From contig OX422183.1 of assembly GCA_949130485.1 (NCBI GenBank), positions 26,303,316 through 26,367,315 of the forward strand: a stretch of DNA of 64,000 nt. Reading direction: 5' to 3'. The position numbers and the translations under genes are program-made. Origin of the DNA: Agelas oroides. Its lineage: Eukaryota > Porifera > Demospongiae > Agelasida > Agelasidae. The notes below the pieces were generated by a model, which saw nothing but the letters and a program-made list of their open reading frames with translations, made no database searches and was not told the origin of the DNA. Shown piece after piece: positions 1-10,200 of this stretch (its first letter is position 1; the number at the start of each line of letters is the position of its first letter).

Positions 1-589
1 CCAGACTCGGACTCCGCGAGCTAACCAGATCCAAACGCAGTTTTTGTCACTACTGGCAGGAGCCGTGTGAAGGTCTGCAGTCTAGATCAAAGGACAAATG
101 TTAGCTTCAGGCTAGGGTATAGCTGGAAGTAACAGCTAGCCACACGATCATGGCTGCGAGTCAACGTATCAGAGACAGTGCTGCATTGCGTCTCAGATGA
201 TGTGGTGTCTTCTGGTTTCCCATGGTGTCTCATCGTCTAGCAGGTACAGGGTGCACTTGCAGATTGCTCTGAGATGAACAGTCAGTAAGATATCAAGGTG
301 ATTGTGTAACCAACATAGGCAGTGTTGTCCCATTGTGTCTCATGATGTCACATGGGATCTCATGTTACATGATAGTTCGTCTTGTCTGATGGTTTCAAGG
401 TTTCATGTCGAAGCACCCTGATGACCAGTGTTTTTGAAGCATATCTACCGAAAAAAAAAATGTGACTTTGCCATAACTGCCCAACCCATTTATGACATAA
501 ATGCCACACTTATTCAAGCGATGAATGTCTCATTCCCATATTACATTGCATTTTGTAACTTCTGACTTTATGCATCTTGAAATTTTCAC
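1..589 (+). repeat. Macrosatellite unit A, head segment
   Basis: The non-satellite leader of the first macrosatellite unit. Position 1 aligns with 9597 and 25703, so the window opens at the equivalent point of the repeat. It contains no convincing coding frame. It includes a stretch rich in short GTGTCTCAT-like words (about 200-400) and ends with a few 24-bp minisatellite copies (about 475-535) before the hexamer array. The same sequence, inverted and shortened, occurs at 50339-50771, and a diverged version lies at 42370-42669. Confidence 0.85.
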
Positions 590-870
590 CTAATGAACAT
601 CGATTTGCCAACTGGTGCTGGTGCCCCCCCACTTGACACACAACCGCCTCTGTTGCTGTCCCACTATCCATTCCGTGTTTTTCTGTTTCTGTGTCTTTCA
701 CTTTTGTCCATCTGTCCCTGTCCCTATGTCCCTGTTTGCTTCCATGTGTCCCTGTCCTGGAAATTTTCACCTAATGAACATCGATTTGCCAGCTGGTGTT
801 GGTACACCCCCACTTGACGCACAACTGCCTCTGTTGCTGTCCCACTATCCATTCTATGTTCTGCTTCTGT
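579..870 (+). repeat. 181-bp tandem duplication at the head/array boundary
   Basis: A block starting GAAATTTTCACCTAATGAAC occurs at 579 and again at 760, a period of 181 bp. Each copy runs through a motif like GGTGCACCCCCACTTGAC into the start of the pyrimidine-rich array. Unit C shows the same duplication with the same period (26305 and 26486). Unit B has lost part of the first copy through a deletion near 10204. The duplication therefore predates the amplification of the units. Confidence 0.85.
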
Positions 871-3800
871 GTCTTTCACTTTGTCCATCTGTGCCTGTCC
901 CTACGTCCCTGTCAATGTCCCTGTCACTATCCCTGTTCCCCTGTCCCTGTTGCTGTCACTATCGCTGGCCCCTGTCCCTATTCCTCTGTCCCTTTCCCTG
1001 TTCTAATCCGTCTGTCCCTGTCCCTATGTCTGTCCTTCTCCCCTTGCCCCGGTACCTGTCCCTGCCCATCTTCCTCTGTCACAGGTCTGTCTCTGATCTC
1101 GTACCAGTATCATTCTTTGCTTCTTTGTCATCTTCCCTCTCCCCTCCACTGTGTCCTTCTGCTCCTGTTTTTATCCCTCCAGGACCATTTCTGGCCCTCT
1201 CTTCCCGTTCCCCCATTCCTGTCCCTCTGTCCCTGTCTCTCTGTCGCTGTCACTCTGTCCGTGTCTCAGTCACCATTCCATTCCTTCTTTCCTTATTCTT
1301 GTCCGTCTGGTGTGTTTCTGTTGCTGTCCAAGCCCCCATTTCCATGTCCCTTTCCGTAGATCCCCGTTTCTGTCCTCCTTTCCCTGTTCCTGTCCCTGTC
1401 TGTCTGTCACAGTCCCTGTCCTTCGGTCCATGTCCATCTGCCCTTTCTCTGTTCCTGTACCTTTCGCTGTGATTACTTCCTGTCCCTCTCTCAGCCTGTC
1501 ACTGTCCCTCTGTCCCTTTCCTTACGTCTGTCAATTGTCCCTCCGTCCCTGTGTCCTTGTACGTCTGTCCTCGCGCCTATTTCTGTGTCCCTCTCCCTGT
1601 TCACCTGTCCCCCTGTCCCTGTCCTCTGTTCCGATCCCTGTCCCTCTGTCCTTGTTCCCTGTCACTCTCCCTGTCACTCTCCCTGTCACTCTCCCTGTCC
1701 CTCTGTGCTGTCCCTCTGTCCTTGTACCTCTGTCCTTGTCCCTCTGTCCTTGTCCCTCTGTCTTTGTCCCCTATCACTCTCCCTGTCCCCCTGTCCCTGT
1801 CCCTCTGTTCCGGTCCCGTTCCCTCTGTCCTTGTCCCCTGTCCCCCTGTCGCTGACCCTCTGTCCCTGTCCCTCTGTGCTATCCCTCTGTCCTTCTCCGT
1901 CTGTCCTTGTTCCCTGTCACTCTCCCTGTCCCACTGTCCCTGTCCCTCTGACGTGTCCCTCAGTCCCTCTCCCCTGGCACTCTCCCTGTCTCCCTGTCCC
2001 TCTCCCTCTGTCGTGTCCCTCAGTCCCTTTCCTTCTTTCTCTATTCCAGTCCATTTGTCCCCTTTCATGTTTCCTTGTCCATCTGTCCTTTCCCCTATTT
2101 CTGTGTATCTCTACCTGTTCCCCTGTCCCTGTCCCTCTGTCCCTCTCACTGTGTCCCCGTTCCTGCCTATGTTTCTATCCACCTCCCTCTTCCTTCTCCC
2201 CATCTCTCTGTCCCTGTACATCTCTCCCTGTCCCTCTCTTCCTGTCCCTGTCCCTCTGTCCTTATCCATCTGTCACGCTGTCCCTGTTCCAGTCCTTGTC
2301 CGTCTGTCTCTGTTCCTCTTTGTGTACCTCTCCTTGTCCCTCTGTCCCTGTACCTATCTCCCTTTCTCTGTCCCTGTCCTCATCTCAATCTCCCTCCTCA
2401 TTATCCATATCCCTTTGTCCCTGTACAATGGCCCTGTCACTGTGTTCCTGTTCCTGTCTTTGTCCCGATCCATCTCCCTCTTCCATGTCCCCATCCCTCT
2501 GTCCTTGTCTCTCTGTCCTTGTCCCTCTGTACCTGTCCCTCTGTCCCTGTCCCTGTCCCTCTATCCCTGTCCCTCTGTCCTTGTCCCTGTCCTTGTCCCT
2601 CTGTTTCTGTCTCATCTCTACTTGTCCCTATACCTCTTTCCTTATTCCAGTGCCTGCGTCCTTGTGCATCTGTCCTTCCCCTATTCTGTGTCCCTCTCCC
2701 TGTCCTCCTCTCCCACTGTCCCTATCCCTCTGTCCCTGTCCCTGTTCCTCTGTCCTTGTCACTCTGTCCCTGTCCCTCTGTCCTTTTTCCCTGTCACTCT
2801 CACTGTACCCCTTTCCCTGTCCCTATTTGTGTCCCTCTCCGTGTCCCTCTGTCCCTGTACCTGTCTCCTTGTCTCTCTTCCTGTCCTTGCTTCTATCTCC
2901 GTCTTCCTTGTCCATATCCCTTTGTCCCTGTACATCTGGCACTGTCACTCTGTCCCTGTTCCAGTTTTTGTCCATATTCATCTCCATCTTCCTTGTCCCT
3001 ATCCCTCTGTCCCTGTACATATGGCCCTGTCGCTCTCTCCCTCTTCCTGTCTTTGTCCTATCCATCTGTCCATATCACTTTCTTCTTTTACATCTGGCCT
3101 TGTCACTCTGTCCGTGTTCCTGTCTTTGTCCTTATCCATCTCCCCCTTCCTTGTACCTATCCCTCTGTCCCTGTCCCTCTGTCCTTGGCCCTCTGTCACT
3201 CTGTCGCTGTTCCCTGTCACTCTGTCCGTGTTCCTGTCCTTGTCCATCTGTCCTTGTCCCTGTCCCTATTTCTGTCCCTCTCCCTGTTCCTCTGTCCCTG
3301 TACCTATCTCCCTGTCTCTGTCCCTCTCCTCATCTCTATCTCCCTTTTCCTTATCCGTATCCTTTTGTCCCTGTACATCTCGCCCTGTCACTCTGTCCCT
3401 GTTCCTGTCTTTGTCCCTATCCATCTCCCTCTTCCTTGTTCATATCCGTTTGTCCCTGTACATCTGGCCCTGTCACTCTGTTCCTGTTTCTGTCCATCTG
3501 TCTCTGTCCCTGTCACTGTCCTTCTATCCCTCTCTCTGTCCCTGTGTCCCTTTCAATTTTTCCGTCCCTGTGTCCCTGTTCTCCTGTCTATGTCCCAGTC
3601 CCAGTCCTTGTGCCTATGTATCTCCCTCTTCCCTGTCCTTCTATCCTGGTCCCTCTGTCCCCGTTCCTTTCTATCTGTCATTGTCCCCGTCCCTGTCACT
3701 CTATCCCTCTTCCTGTTCCTGTCCCTCTGCAGCTGTCCCTGTCCTTCAACCCCTGTCCCTGTTCCTGTCGTTATCACTACCGCTCTGTCCCTGTCTGTGT

Positions 3801-6800
3801 CACCCTGTCCCCGTTCCTGTCCCTCTCCCGGTTCCCATCCGTCTGTCCCTCTGTTTCTCTTTCCCTCTGTTCCAGTCCCTATGTCTGACCTTGTCCCTTT
3901 CCCCCGCTCTGACTATACCTGTCGCTCCCTGTCCTTGTTCCTTCTTCTCTTTGTCCTTGCCCTTGTTCCTGTTCCTGTCCCTGTCTGTGTCACTTTGTCT
4001 GTGTCACTGTCCGTATCCCTGTCCCTCTGTCCCTGTTTGTGTCACCCTGTTCATGTTCCTGTCCTATGTCACTGTTCCTCTGTCCCTGTCCCTATGTCTG
4101 TCCTTGTTTCTCTGTCCTTGTCTGACTATTCCTCTCGCTGTCCCTCTGTCGTTGTTTCTCTGTCCGTGTCTGACTATTCCTGTCACTGTCCCTCTGTCCC
4201 TGTCATGTCCTGTCCCTGTCCTGTCCCTGTCCATCTGTCCCTCTGTCCCTCTCTCCCTGTCCTGTCCATGTTCCTGTCCGTGTTTCTGTCCCTTTCTTCC
4301 TGTTCCTATGTCCCATTACCTGTTTGTGTGTGCATGTCCCAGTCCATTTCCCTCCACCCCTGTCCTTCTCCCCTGGTCCCTCTGTCCCTGTCTATCTGTT
4401 CCTGTCACTCAGTCCCCGTTCCGTGTTCCTGGCAGCAGTCTATCTGTCACAGTCCCTATCCCTCTGTCCCTGTTGATCTGGCCTTGTGTTTGTCCCTGTC
4501 CCTATTGCTGTCATTTTCTTCCTGTCCCTATCGCTGTCCCAAACTACCTTTTTCTCTCTCCCTCTGTCCCTATCCCTCTGTCCCTGTCCCTCTGTCCCTG
4601 TCCCTTTTCCTGTCCCTATCCTTGTCCGTCTGTCCTGTCTGTGTCACCCTGTCTCTGTTCCTGTCCCTCTTTCCTTATTCTTCTCCGTCCGCTGTCCTTC
4701 TGTTCCTGTCCAAGTCCCCCTTTCCATGTCCATTTCCGTAGATCCCCATTTCTGTCCTCCTTTCCCTGTCCCGGTCCCTGTCTGTCTGTCACAGTCTCTG
4801 TCCTTTGGTCCGTGTCCATCTGTCATGTCTCTGTTCCTGTCCCTTTCGCTGTCATTCTTTCCCGTCCCTCTCTCACTCTGTCACTGTCCTTCTGTCCCTT
4901 TCCCTACGTCTGCCAATTGTCCCTCCGTCCCTGTTTACTCTATCCCTGTCCCTGTGTCCTTGTCCATCTGTCCTCGCCCCTATTTCTGTGTCCCTCTCCC
5001 TGTCCCCCTGTCATTGTCCCTCTGTTCCTGTCCCTGTCCCTCTGTCCTTGTCCCCAGTCACTCTCCCTGTCCCCCTGTCCTTGTCCCTCTGTCGTGTCCC
5101 TCAGTCCCTGTCCCTCTGTCTCTGTCTCATCTCTCCTGGTCCGTATACCTCTTTCCTTATTCCAGTCCCTGTGTCCCTGTCCCTATGTCCTTGTGCATCT
5201 GTCCTTCACCTACTTCTGTGTCCCTCTCCCTGTCCTCCTGTGACGCTGTCCCTGTCCCTTTGTCACTGCCCTGTCCCTTTGTCACTGTGCTGTCCTTGTC
5301 TCTCTGTCCCTATCCCTCTGTCCTTGTCCCCTGTCACTCACCCTGTCCCCCTGTCTCTATTTGTGTCCCTCTACATGTCCCTCTGTCCCTGTACCTGTCT
5401 CCTTGTCTCTGTCCCTGTCCTTGTCTCTATCTCACTCTTCCTTGTCCATATCCATTTGTCCCCATACATCTAGCACTGTCATCCTGTCCCTGTTCCTGTC
5501 TGTGTCCATATCCATCTCCGTCTTCCTTGTCCCTATCCCTCTGTCCCTGTACATCTGGCCCTGTCACTCTGTTCCTGTTCCTGTCCATCTGTGTCTGTCC
5601 CTGTCACTGTCCCTCTATCCCTCCCTCTGTCCCTGTTCTCCTGTCTATGTCCCAGTCCCAGTCCTTGTGCCTATGTATCTCCCTCTTCCCTGTCCTTCTA
5701 TCCTGGTCCCTCTGTCCCCATTCTTTTTTATCTGTAATAGTCCCTGTCCCTTTGCTGTCATTCATTTCCTATCCCTGTCCCAGTCCCTCTGTCCCTCAGT
5801 CTCTGTCCCTATGTGTGTCCTTCTCCCTGTCACTCTATCCATTTCCCTGTTCCTATTCCCGTCCCTTTTCAGCTGTCCCTCTCCTTCAGCCCCAGTCCCT
5901 GTTTCTGGCGTTATCACTATCGCTCTGTCCCTGTCTGTGTCACCCTGTCCCCATTCCTGTCCCTTTGTCCCTTTTCCTCTGTCCCTTTCTCTGTTCCCAT
6001 CCGTCTGTCCCTGTCCCTCTGTTTCTCTTTCCCTCTGTTGCTGTCACTGTGTCTGGGCCTGTCCCTCTATCCCTGTTTGACTATTCCTGTCGGTCCCTGT
6101 CCTTGTTCCTCTCTTTGTCCCTGCCCTTGTTCCTGTTCCTGTCCCTGTCTGTGTCACTTTGTCTCTGTCATTATGTCCCTGTTCCTGTCCCTGTTCCTGT
6201 CCCTTTGTTTCTGTTCCTCTGTCCCAGTCCTTGTTTTGTCCGTCCCTGTCCCGGTCCATTTCCCTCTCTCCCTGTTTCCGTCCCTGTCCTTCTGTCCTGG
6301 TCCCTCTGTCCCTATCCATCTGTTCCTGTCACTCAGTCCCTGTTGCCTATTTCTGTCTATCTATCATGGTCCCTGTCCATCTGTCATTGTCTCTGTCCCT
6401 GTGCATTTTGCTGTCCTTATTGCTGTCCCCAACTCGCTGTCCCTGTGTCCCAGTCCCTATGAGTTCCTTAAGCTTGTCCCTCTGTCCCTATTAACTCTAC
6501 CCCTTGTTCATAGTGCCATGGGTGCATGTGTTAAATTTGGCATGTCCAAAGTTGTTTGGTGTATAATTTATATGTATATAGGCTGCCTTAACTGTTCTGA
6601 GGGTTATTGTCCCTATCCCTGTCCCTCTGTCCCTGTTTGTGTCACCCTGTTCGTGTACCTGTCCTTTGTCACTGTTCCTCTGTCCCTGTCCCTATGTCTG
6701 TCCTTGTTTCTCTGTCCCTGTCTGACTATTCCCATCACTGTCCCTCTGTCCTTGTTTCTCTTTGCCTGTGTGACTATCCCTGTCACAGTCCCTCTGTCGC

Positions 6801-7935
6801 TGTCATATCCTGTCCCTGTCCTGTCCCTGTCCATCTGACCCTCTGTCCCTGTCTTGTCCACGTTCCTGTCCCTTTCTTCCTGTTCCTGTGTCCCATTGCC
6901 TGTTTGTGTGTCCATGTCCCAGTCCATTTCCCTCCAACCCTGTCCTTCTCCCCTGGTCCCTCTGTCCCTGTCTATCTGTTCCTGTCACTCAGTCCCTTTT
7001 CCCTGTTCCTGGGTACTGTCTATCTGTCACAGTCCCTGTCTCTCTGTCCCTGTCGATCTGGCCTTGTCTATGTCCCTGTCCCTATCGCTGTCCCAAACTA
7101 CCTTTCCCTCTGTCCTTATCCCTCTGTACCTGTCCCTTTTCCTGTCCCTATTCTTGTCCCTCTGTCCTGTCTGTGTCACCCTGTCCCTGTTCCTGTCCCT
7201 TTGTCTCTGTTTCTCCATCCCTTTCCCTGTTTCTATCTTTCTGTCTCAGTCACTGTTTGTATGTCCCTCCGTTCCTGTCCCTGTCCATTTCCCTGTCCAT
7301 CTCCCTCTGTCCTTGTCCCGGATGTTGTCTCTCTATTCCTCCCTGTGTCCCTCTGTCCCTATCCATGTTCTCCTATCTCTGCCCCTGTCCTTGTCCTTGT
7401 GCCTATTTGTCTCCCTCTTCTCTTTCCAAGTCCCTCTGTGCCTGTCCATCTGTTCCTCTCACTCTGTCCCTGTTCCTATCTATCTGTTACAGTCGCCCTA
7501 TCATTGTACCCCTGTCACTCTGTTCCTGTCCCTCTGCCTTTGTTCCTGTCCCTTTCCGTCTGTCCATGTGCTGGCCTCTGTCCATGTCCCTCTGTTCCTG
7601 TGACCCTAGACATCCTTGTCCTTGTCACTATCCCTCTCTCCCTGTCCCTGTACCTGTGCCTTTGTCCCAAACTCTTTGTCCTTGTCCCTCTGTGCCTAAC
7701 TCTTTCTCCTCTGTCCCTGTCTGTCCATCTTCCAGTTCCTCTACCTGTCCACCTCCCTCTCTCCCTGTCCCTGTCCCTCTGTCCGTATCTCAGTCCCTGT
7801 CTTTCTCTCCCTGTCCCCATCCCTGTCCCTCATTCCCTATTCATGTCCCTCTCTCCCTGTTCCTATGTCCCTTTCCCTGTCTCTCTCTCCCTGCCTCTTT
7901 CGCTCTATCCCCCTGTCCCTGTGTTTGTCCTTCTG
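590..7935 (+). repeat. Hexamer array A (TCCCTG)n / (GGGACA)n
   Basis: About 7.3 kb of degenerate TCCCTG repeats. Units of 6 bp (TCCCTG) alternate with 8-bp units (TCCCTCTG) and with variants such as TCCTTG, TCACTC and TCCATC. The + strand is extremely pyrimidine rich. The - strand carries runs of GGG spaced by 3-5 nt. The hexamer gives no stop codon in any frame, so long spurious open frames (for example 1551-5243) translate to alternating Pro/Val/Leu/Ser/Cys residues. These are not treated as genes. Confidence 0.95.
6491..6609 (+). repeat. AT-rich island in the hexamer array, copy 1
   Basis: A roughly 119-bp stretch with no hexamer character, beginning near TTAACTCTACCCC and containing a TATAATTTATATGTATATAG run. 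Copies recur at 22509-22627, 36833-36948 and 43383-43503, always flanked by the same array words. It marks a corresponding position in each unit (two in unit C). The TATA-like run could act as a promoter, but nothing in the sequence proves this. Confidence 0.85.
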
Positions 7936-8365
7936 TCCTTGACTCTACCCTCCCTTTTGTTGATATACCTGGTTCTACTAGGTTCATTATGACATTCCCC
8001 AACTTTTGTAGTTGTACTGGATTAACCTTAACTCTACTTGGTTGTACTTGACTCTACCCAACTCTATGCTATAATGCTCTACCAGGTTTAGTTGAACTCT
8101 CCTACAGTCTGCTACTTTGTACTACTAGAATCTATACAACACTCTGTATCCCACTCTACCATAGCTTCTAATGGAATCTGCCTGACTCCACTACACTCTA
8201 CCATAGCTCTACCTGATTCTAAGGGACTCTGCTTCACTCCACCTCTCTCTGCCATGGCTCTATCTGATTCTACAGGAGAGTATTTGACTCCACCTCACTT
8301 CACCATGGATTTCCTGGTTCCAATCAATGCCACCCTTACTCTACATCTTTCTAGTTCTACTTGAC
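7936..8365 (+). repeat. Fossil CTCTAC satellite segment in the tail of unit A
   Basis: At about 7936 the TCCCTG words give way to degenerate CTCTAC words (for example CTCTACCATAGCTTC, GACTCCACTACACTCTACC, GCCATGGCTCTATCTG). These match the dominant satellite of 45.4-61.7 kb but are far more diverged. The same segment lies in unit B (24046-24475) and, shortened, in unit C (44062-44280). The second satellite is therefore a fixed component of the macrosatellite unit. Confidence 0.8.
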
Positions 8366-8935
8366 TGTTGTTATTTTGCAAAGATAGTGGTTTTGTTGCT
8401 TCTTACTTCCTTTTGTTCCTACTTATATGCACTTACTCCTTACTAAAGCATCCCTGCATGTCTCAAGAAGTCATGCTAGTAGAACTAGGGCAGAATCTGC
8501 ATCTAGTGAGGTTTTCTGTATTGAAGAAGTCCCACAATCAACTTTACACTGAGAAGAATTCTGCACAATGTAACACGCTATTACAGCAGAAACCCTTCCC
8601 CCTGACTCGCCTCAGAACCAGCCAACTCCCCCTCCACTTATCCCCAGTAACAGTCTAACCTCTTTCCACAACACGTACACTAGCTCCCAGCATGAAGAGT
8701 CCTTATCTGGATTCCTTCAATTATTCAGCCCTACCCTAGCATACATGTAATCTGGAACAAATGGCCATCACCCTCCCCCCTTCTCCCTCTCCCTCAAAGA
8801 TCCCTACGGATTAGGGGAAGACATAATTTGCACAGTTTTGTGAGTGTTACCTCAGCAAATGGGAGCTACGATGTGCGTCGTAGCAGTGTTGGCGCTCCCC
8901 CACCCGACACCCCAACCACTGCTGTGTAGCTATCT
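8366..8935 (+). mobile_element. Decayed copy of the GGCGCTCCCCCAC element, unit A tail
   Basis: Homologous to the right part of the elements at 39137-39798 and 58042-59360. It shares the proline-codon-rich stretch near 8600-8650, the CCAGCATGAAGAGTCC word, the ATTAGGGGAAGACATAATTT word and the right-end motif GTGTTGGCGCTCCCCCACCC. Frameshifts and in-frame stops have destroyed the open frame seen at 39214. Unlike the two separate copies, it reads on beyond the end motif into CACTGCTGTGTAG. It is a passenger amplified with the macrosatellite. Confidence 0.7.
8883..8924 (+). other. Hairpin at the element's right end
   Basis: AGCAGTG-TTGG and CCAA-C-CACTGCT form an imperfect inverted repeat around the GCGCTCCCCCACCCGACACC core. 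The same hairpin is preserved in units B and C. In the dispersed copies at 39.8 and 59.36 kb the element stops at CCCCAA and the right arm is absent. Confidence 0.5.
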
Positions 8936-9596
8936 CTTGGATACACTGACAACGCAGTGGGAATGGAGGCGATGTAGCTAGCTACACTACCTGCAAGGTT
9001 GAACTTCTTAGAAGCTAGTAGCTATAGATAGTCAAGAGTACAAAAATCATATAAGCTAGGCAGTAATCTTGATGACATTCTGCCAGATGCGTGCAAGTGA
9101 ACCAAAAAAATGAGCAAAAAGTTTCCCCACTAGGGTGAGGTCTTGGGGTATTGGGCTACCACGACACACACAACACTACATGGCCAGAACAAGTCCCAGG
9201 TAACACCTGATGGCAGAGCCAGAGCCCCTCTCCTCCTTGCAGCTGGCTAGGCTGACACCCCTGGTTCCACTCCGTGTCCAGAGTCTGTGGGATGTAAGGG
9301 AGGAACAGAGCGGCCCCTAGACCATATCGAGCAGCCAACTCGCATAGCTCTGAACCTTCTAACAGCTTCGGTTATGACTGTTAGTCCCCACAGTCTCCAT
9401 GTAGGACACTCCCCAACAGCTGCGGACAGTGTGGGTACTAGTAAAAGTGTTTTTCTCCTATTTATACTGCTATAAAATGCGTCCCTAATAATTATGGGTT
9501 TCGAAACAATGAATATCATTAACGTCTCGTTAATTACATTTGCGCTTGCCCGTGCGCGCGTTCGCTTGCACCTCATTAGCCCTCGCGGTCGCGGAA
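8936..9596 (+). repeat. Macrosatellite spacer, unit A
   Basis: Non-satellite sequence between the decayed element and the head of unit B, shared with unit B (25041-25702) and, truncated, unit C (44825-45356). It becomes CpG rich toward the right end (about 9540-9616). On the - strand a frame stays open across the spacer/head junction (9247-9630, with no ATG). In unit B the equivalent frame (25347-25736) also stays open despite a 6-bp insertion. I recognise no family, and the conservation may simply reflect recent duplication. Confidence 0.8.
9471..9477 (+). promoter_or_regulatory. TATAAAA box upstream of head and array B
   Basis: A perfect TATAAAA lies about 120 bp before the spacer/head junction, followed by a CpG-rich stretch. 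The equivalent box at 25577-25583 is conserved. It is absent from truncated unit C. It is suitably placed to drive + strand transcription into the head and hexamer array, but a chance match in AT-rich sequence cannot be excluded. Confidence 0.2.
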
Positions 9597-9616
9597 CCAG
9601 ACTCGGACTCCGCGAG
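9582..9616. other. Inverted repeat at the unit junction (CTCGCGG/CCGCGAG)
   Basis: Perfect 7-bp arms (9582-9588 and 9610-9616) separated by 21 bp at the point chosen as the unit boundary. The same repeat occurs at the B/C junction near 25690-25722. Position 1 of the window falls inside this repeat. Confidence 0.5.
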
Positions 9617-10200
9617 CTAACCAGATCCAAACGCAGTTTTTGTCACTACTGGCAGGAGCCGTGTGAAGGTCTGCAGTCTAGATCAAAGGACAAATGTTAG
9701 CTTCAAGCTAGGGTATAGCTGGAAGTAACAGGTAGCCACACGATCATGGCTGAGAGTCAACGTATCAGAAACAGTGCTGCATTACGTCTCAGATGATGTG
9801 GTGTCTTCTGGTTTCCCATGGTGTCTCATCGTCTAGCAGGTACAGGGTGCACTTGCAGATTGCTCTGAGATGAACAGTCAGTAAGATATCAAGGTGATTG
9901 TGTAACCAACATAGGTAGTGTTGCCCCATTGTGTCTCATGATGTCACATGGGATCTCATCATCTTACATGATGGTCCGTGTTGTCTGATGGTTTCAAGGT
10001 TTCATGTCGAAGCACCCTGATGACCAGTGTTTTTGAAGCATATCTACCAAAAAACAAGTCACTTTGACATAACTGCCCAACCCATTTGAGCCATAAATGC
10101 CCCACCCATTTATGACGAATATGCCCCAACCATTTGTGACCTAAATGCCACACCCATTTATGACATAAATGCCACACCTATTCAAGCGATGAATGTCTCA
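9597..10200 (+). repeat. Macrosatellite unit B, head segment
   Basis: Aligns with 1-589 at an offset of 9596, with few substitutions. Near 10204 the sequence jumps from GTCTCATTCC directly to GGATTTGCC. This removes about 80-100 bp present in units A and C, including the start of the first 181-bp copy. No gene is seen. Confidence 0.85.
10067..10195 (+). repeat. 24-bp minisatellite (CCCACCCATTTAAGCCATAA type)
   Basis: About five or six copies of a roughly 24-bp unit, consensus near GCCCCACCCATTTATGACAT. Copy number varies between homologous sites: two or three near 475-535, three or four near 26180-26265, about seven at 42410-42575, and about two or three on the other strand at 50460-50520. 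This is a VNTR embedded in the macrosatellite head. Confidence 0.8.

Noticed and set aside
1551..5243. A 1230-codon open frame on + (and similar frames at 11167-14373, 14881-17889 and 26877-30683)
   Set aside because: The translation is a degenerate Pro/Val/Leu/Ser/Cys dipeptide pattern forced by a stop-free hexamer. All six frames are similarly open, and no domain, start context or splice signal is present.
9156..9338. A 60-codon - strand frame conserved in all three spacers (also 25256-25438 and 45089-45271)
   Set aside because: The codon listed as its start is TTG, not ATG. The units are recent duplicates, so conservation is not evidence of selection, and no family was recognised.
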